Positions 62,212-64,000 of a DNA stretch of 64,000 nucleotides are shown one piece after another (the first letter of the stretch is position 1; the number at the start of each line of letters is the position of its first letter). The stretch comes from Pedobacter aquatilis. Lineage in GTDB: Bacteria > Bacteroidota > Bacteroidia > Sphingobacteriales > Sphingobacteriaceae. Made by a program: the position numbers and the translations under genes. The stretch covers positions 124,001-188,000 of the forward strand of contig NZ_JAUFPW010000036.1 of assembly GCF_030409415.1 (NCBI RefSeq), written 5' to 3'. The notes under the pieces were generated by a model. It worked only from the letters and a program-made list of their open reading frames with translations, made no database searches and had not been told where the DNA came from.

Positions 62212-64000
62212 ATGATCATACCCAGCTCCACCTACCGCATACAATTTCACAAGGAATTTAATTTTGCTGATTTTGAGCAAATTCTACCCTATTTAAAAAA
62301 TCTTGGTGTTGATACCATTTATGCTGCCCCGATTTTTAGAGCAAAGACCGGCTCAACGCATGGCTATGATGTCACTTCCCCTTTGGAAATTAATCCTGAA
62401 ATTGGCACAGAAAAACAACTCTTTGAACTTTCCGCAAAGCTAAAGGAACTAGGAATAAAATGGATTCAGGATATTGTGCCCAATCATATGTCATTCGATT
62501 CTGACAACGAGTGGCTGATGGATGTATTAAAGTTTGGGAAAAAAAGTGCCTACGCAAGCTATTTTGATATTGATTTTAGCAGTACAGCCGGACGATTGAT
62601 GGTGCCCTTCTTAGGTGAATCAATCGAAGAAGCGATCGAAAACAAAACCCTGCAAATTAAAGGTAAGCAGGGAGATTTTTTTATTCATTATGGAGAAGAC
62701 CGTTGGCCTGTAAATGATGTCACGTCTAAATACCTCGCTAAATCAAAGTTACCAGATATCAATGAATCTGCCGAAGAGCTTCTAAAAATTACTGAACAAC
62801 AATTTTATCGGCTTTGCCACTGGCAGGAAACAGAAGATAGAATTAATTATCGCCGATTCTTCACGGTTAACGCACTTATATGCACAAACATACACATAGC
62901 CGAAGTTTTCGAACATTACCATCAATACATCTTTAGCTTATGTGAAAAAGGAATATTCCAGGGACTAAGGATTGACCATATTGATGGTTTATATGATATT
63001 GAAGCATATTTGAAACAGTTGAGAATACGTGTTGGAGCAGAAATTTTCCTGGTGGTAGAAAAGATTCTGGAACCTGGGGAAGAACTGCCGGAAAGTTGGC
63101 CGGTAGCAGGAACGACTGGCTATGATTTCCTATCGCAGGTTAACAACGTACTAACCAACAAAGCGGCCGAGCATCAGTTTGATGAAACCTATTTGAGCTT
63201 CACCAGAAAAAAGCAAATACCGGAGGATATGCTTCCAGAAAAAAAACGTGCCATCCTTTCTGACCAGATGCAGGGCGAACTTGATAACTTGTGCCGCCTG
63301 TTTTATGAACTTAAACTTGATGAAGAATTATCTCTAGACGAATCAATGCTAAAAAGTGCAATCGCAGAATTTTTAATTGCAATGCCGGTTTATCGGTTTT
63401 ACGATTACAATTTCCCATTGCAAGGCGAAAGTCTTGAACAGCTCAATAAAATAATTAATGGGTTACATAAAAATCTTAACAAAAGACAATCAGCCAGCTT
63501 ATTGGAAAAAATATTTGTTAAAATTCCATCTCAATCCGGTCAGGACTACTGTAAATCGATTAGTAAGTTCTACCAGCGATGCATGCAATTTAGTGGTCCG
63601 TTAATGGCTAAAGGTGTAGAGGATACGCTGATGTTTACCTATAATCGATTCACTGCGCACAATGAAGTAGGTGATTCTTTGCTAAACTTTGGCACTGATA
63701 TACAAGATTTCCACTTACAAATGCAGAAACGCGGACGACAATGGCCTCATAGCTTAAATGCCAGCTCTACCCATGATACCAAACGGGGGGAAGATTTTAG
63801 GGCAAGACTTAATGTATTGGCTGATATTCCCGCAGCGTGGAGCAAATTTGTTTTCGAATTAAAAAGTGTGATAGAAGATGACCAGTTACAATTTCCATCC
63901 TTTAAGGAGATCCATCTTAATGATCTTTATCTTTTGTTACAAACACTCATTGGCATCATGCCCTTTGATGGAGAGGTGGATGAAAATTTTAAAAGTAGAA
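62212..64000 (+). CDS. treY: Malto-oligosyltrehalose synthase, C-terminus cut by window edge
   Basis: TreY turns the reducing-end linkage of maltodextrin into alpha,alpha-1,1, the substrate of TreZ. It begins MIIPSSTYRIQFHKEFNFAD immediately after the treZ stop codon. About 596 codons are visible of a usual 850-900. Motifs: QDIVPNHMSF, GLRIDHIDGLYD (nucleophile aspartate), FLVVEKILEPGE (acid/base), and STHDTKRGEDFRARL. Together treY and treZ make trehalose from glycogen-type glucans without sugar nucleotides. A debranching enzyme may lie beyond the edge. Confidence 0.95.
   Translation, partial: MIIPSSTYRIQFHKEFNFADFEQILPYLKNLGVDTIYAAPIFRAKTGSTHGYDVTSPLEINPEIGTEKQLFELSAKLKELGIKWIQDIVPNHMSFDSDNEWLMDVLKFGKKSAYASYFDIDFSSTAGRLMVPFLGESIEEAIENKTLQIKGKQGDFFIHYGEDRWPVNDVTSKYLAKSKLPDINESAEELLKITEQQFYRLCHWQETEDRINYRRFFTVNALICTNIHIAEVFEHYHQYIFSLCEKGIFQGLRIDHIDGLYDIEAYLKQLRIRVGAEIFLVVEKILEPGEELPESWPVAGTTGYDFLSQVNNVLTNKAAEHQFDETYLSFTRKKQIPEDMLPEKKRAILSDQMQGELDNLCRLFYELKLDEELSLDESMLKSAIAEFLIAMPVYRFYDYNFPLQGESLEQLNKIINGLHKNLNKRQSASLLEKIFVKIPSQSGQDYCKSISKFYQRCMQFSGPLMAKGVEDTLMFTYNRFTAHNEVGDSLLNFGTDIQDFHLQMQKRGRQWPHSLNASSTHDTKRGEDFRARLNVLADIPAAWSKFVFELKSVIEDDQLQFPSFKEIHLNDLYLLLQTLIGIMPFDGEVDENFKSR

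Noticed and set aside
1-64000. CRISPR arrays, rRNA genes, transposases or phage genes
   Set aside because: No regularly spaced direct repeats, rRNA-like sequence, or transposase/integrase motifs were found on either strand.

Overview
The window comes from a low-G+C member of the Bacteroidota, most likely family Sphingobacteriaceae (Pedobacter-like). Three signs point there. Genes start without clear Shine-Dalgarno sites, and several have the Bacteroidota -7 promoter box TAnnTTTG. Type IX secretion markers are present (a PorP/SprF protein beside a giant PKD protein with a CHU_C-type C-terminus). Families typical of the phylum occur, such as DUF5723-like barrels, GIN-domain proteins, LytS/LytTR pairs and a PycTM-domain protein. 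The genus is my inference.

Layout. 1-13.4 kb is mostly conserved housekeeping: priA (cut by the left edge), a DUF423 gene, two envelope proteins, tsaB, the rpmH-rnpA-yidD ribosome/RNase P/membrane-insertion group, a LiaF-like + LytS + LytTR signalling group, a ChaN-like protein, mscL and rpoN. 13.4-18 kb is the type IX secretion pair. 18-26 kb holds small proteins, a TatA-like protein, an HD hydrolase, a TetR regulator with an AarF/UbiB kinase, a lone receiver protein, a GIN-domain protein and a large GAF protein. 26.2-34.1 kb reads as a phosphate-metabolism stretch: a metallophosphoesterase/kinase-like/outer-membrane-barrel fusion, an SdiA-regulated-like lipoprotein, ppk1, and an HD hydrolase fused to a PycTM module. 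A tRNA with anticodon CAT sits at 34.4 kb.

34.5-42.6 kb is an ergothioneine region. Five minus-strand genes form a tight operon in which the first three junctions are 1-base overlaps: a flavin disulfide reductase-like protein, an ABC ATPase, an EgtU-type permease fused to a substrate-binding domain, EgtB and EgtD. A PLP lyase/aminotransferase that could act as EgtE converges on its end. In the fused transporter the binding domain appears circularly permuted.

42.6-64 kb is rich in stress genes. An SOS/translesion operon runs umuD-like, umuC, SRAP, alkB and an unknown gene; its UmuD-like protein has lost both catalytic residues. A LOV-domain (blue-light) histidine kinase overlaps its response regulator. 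An ECF sigma factor, a DUF4142 protein, small disordered proteins, a zinc alcohol dehydrogenase, an MFS efflux pump, PRC-barrel and TspO-like proteins and an AI-2E transporter follow. The window ends in the trehalose genes treZ and treY (treY is cut by the right edge). I saw no rRNA, CRISPR array, transposase or integrase.

The strongest leads for novelty are the permuted binding domain in the ergothioneine-linked transporter, the catalytically dead UmuD with a palindromic candidate operator at its promoter, the HD-PycTM fusion overlapping ppk1, and the phosphoesterase-kinase-barrel fusion. All family assignments come from reading motifs by eye; no database search was run.
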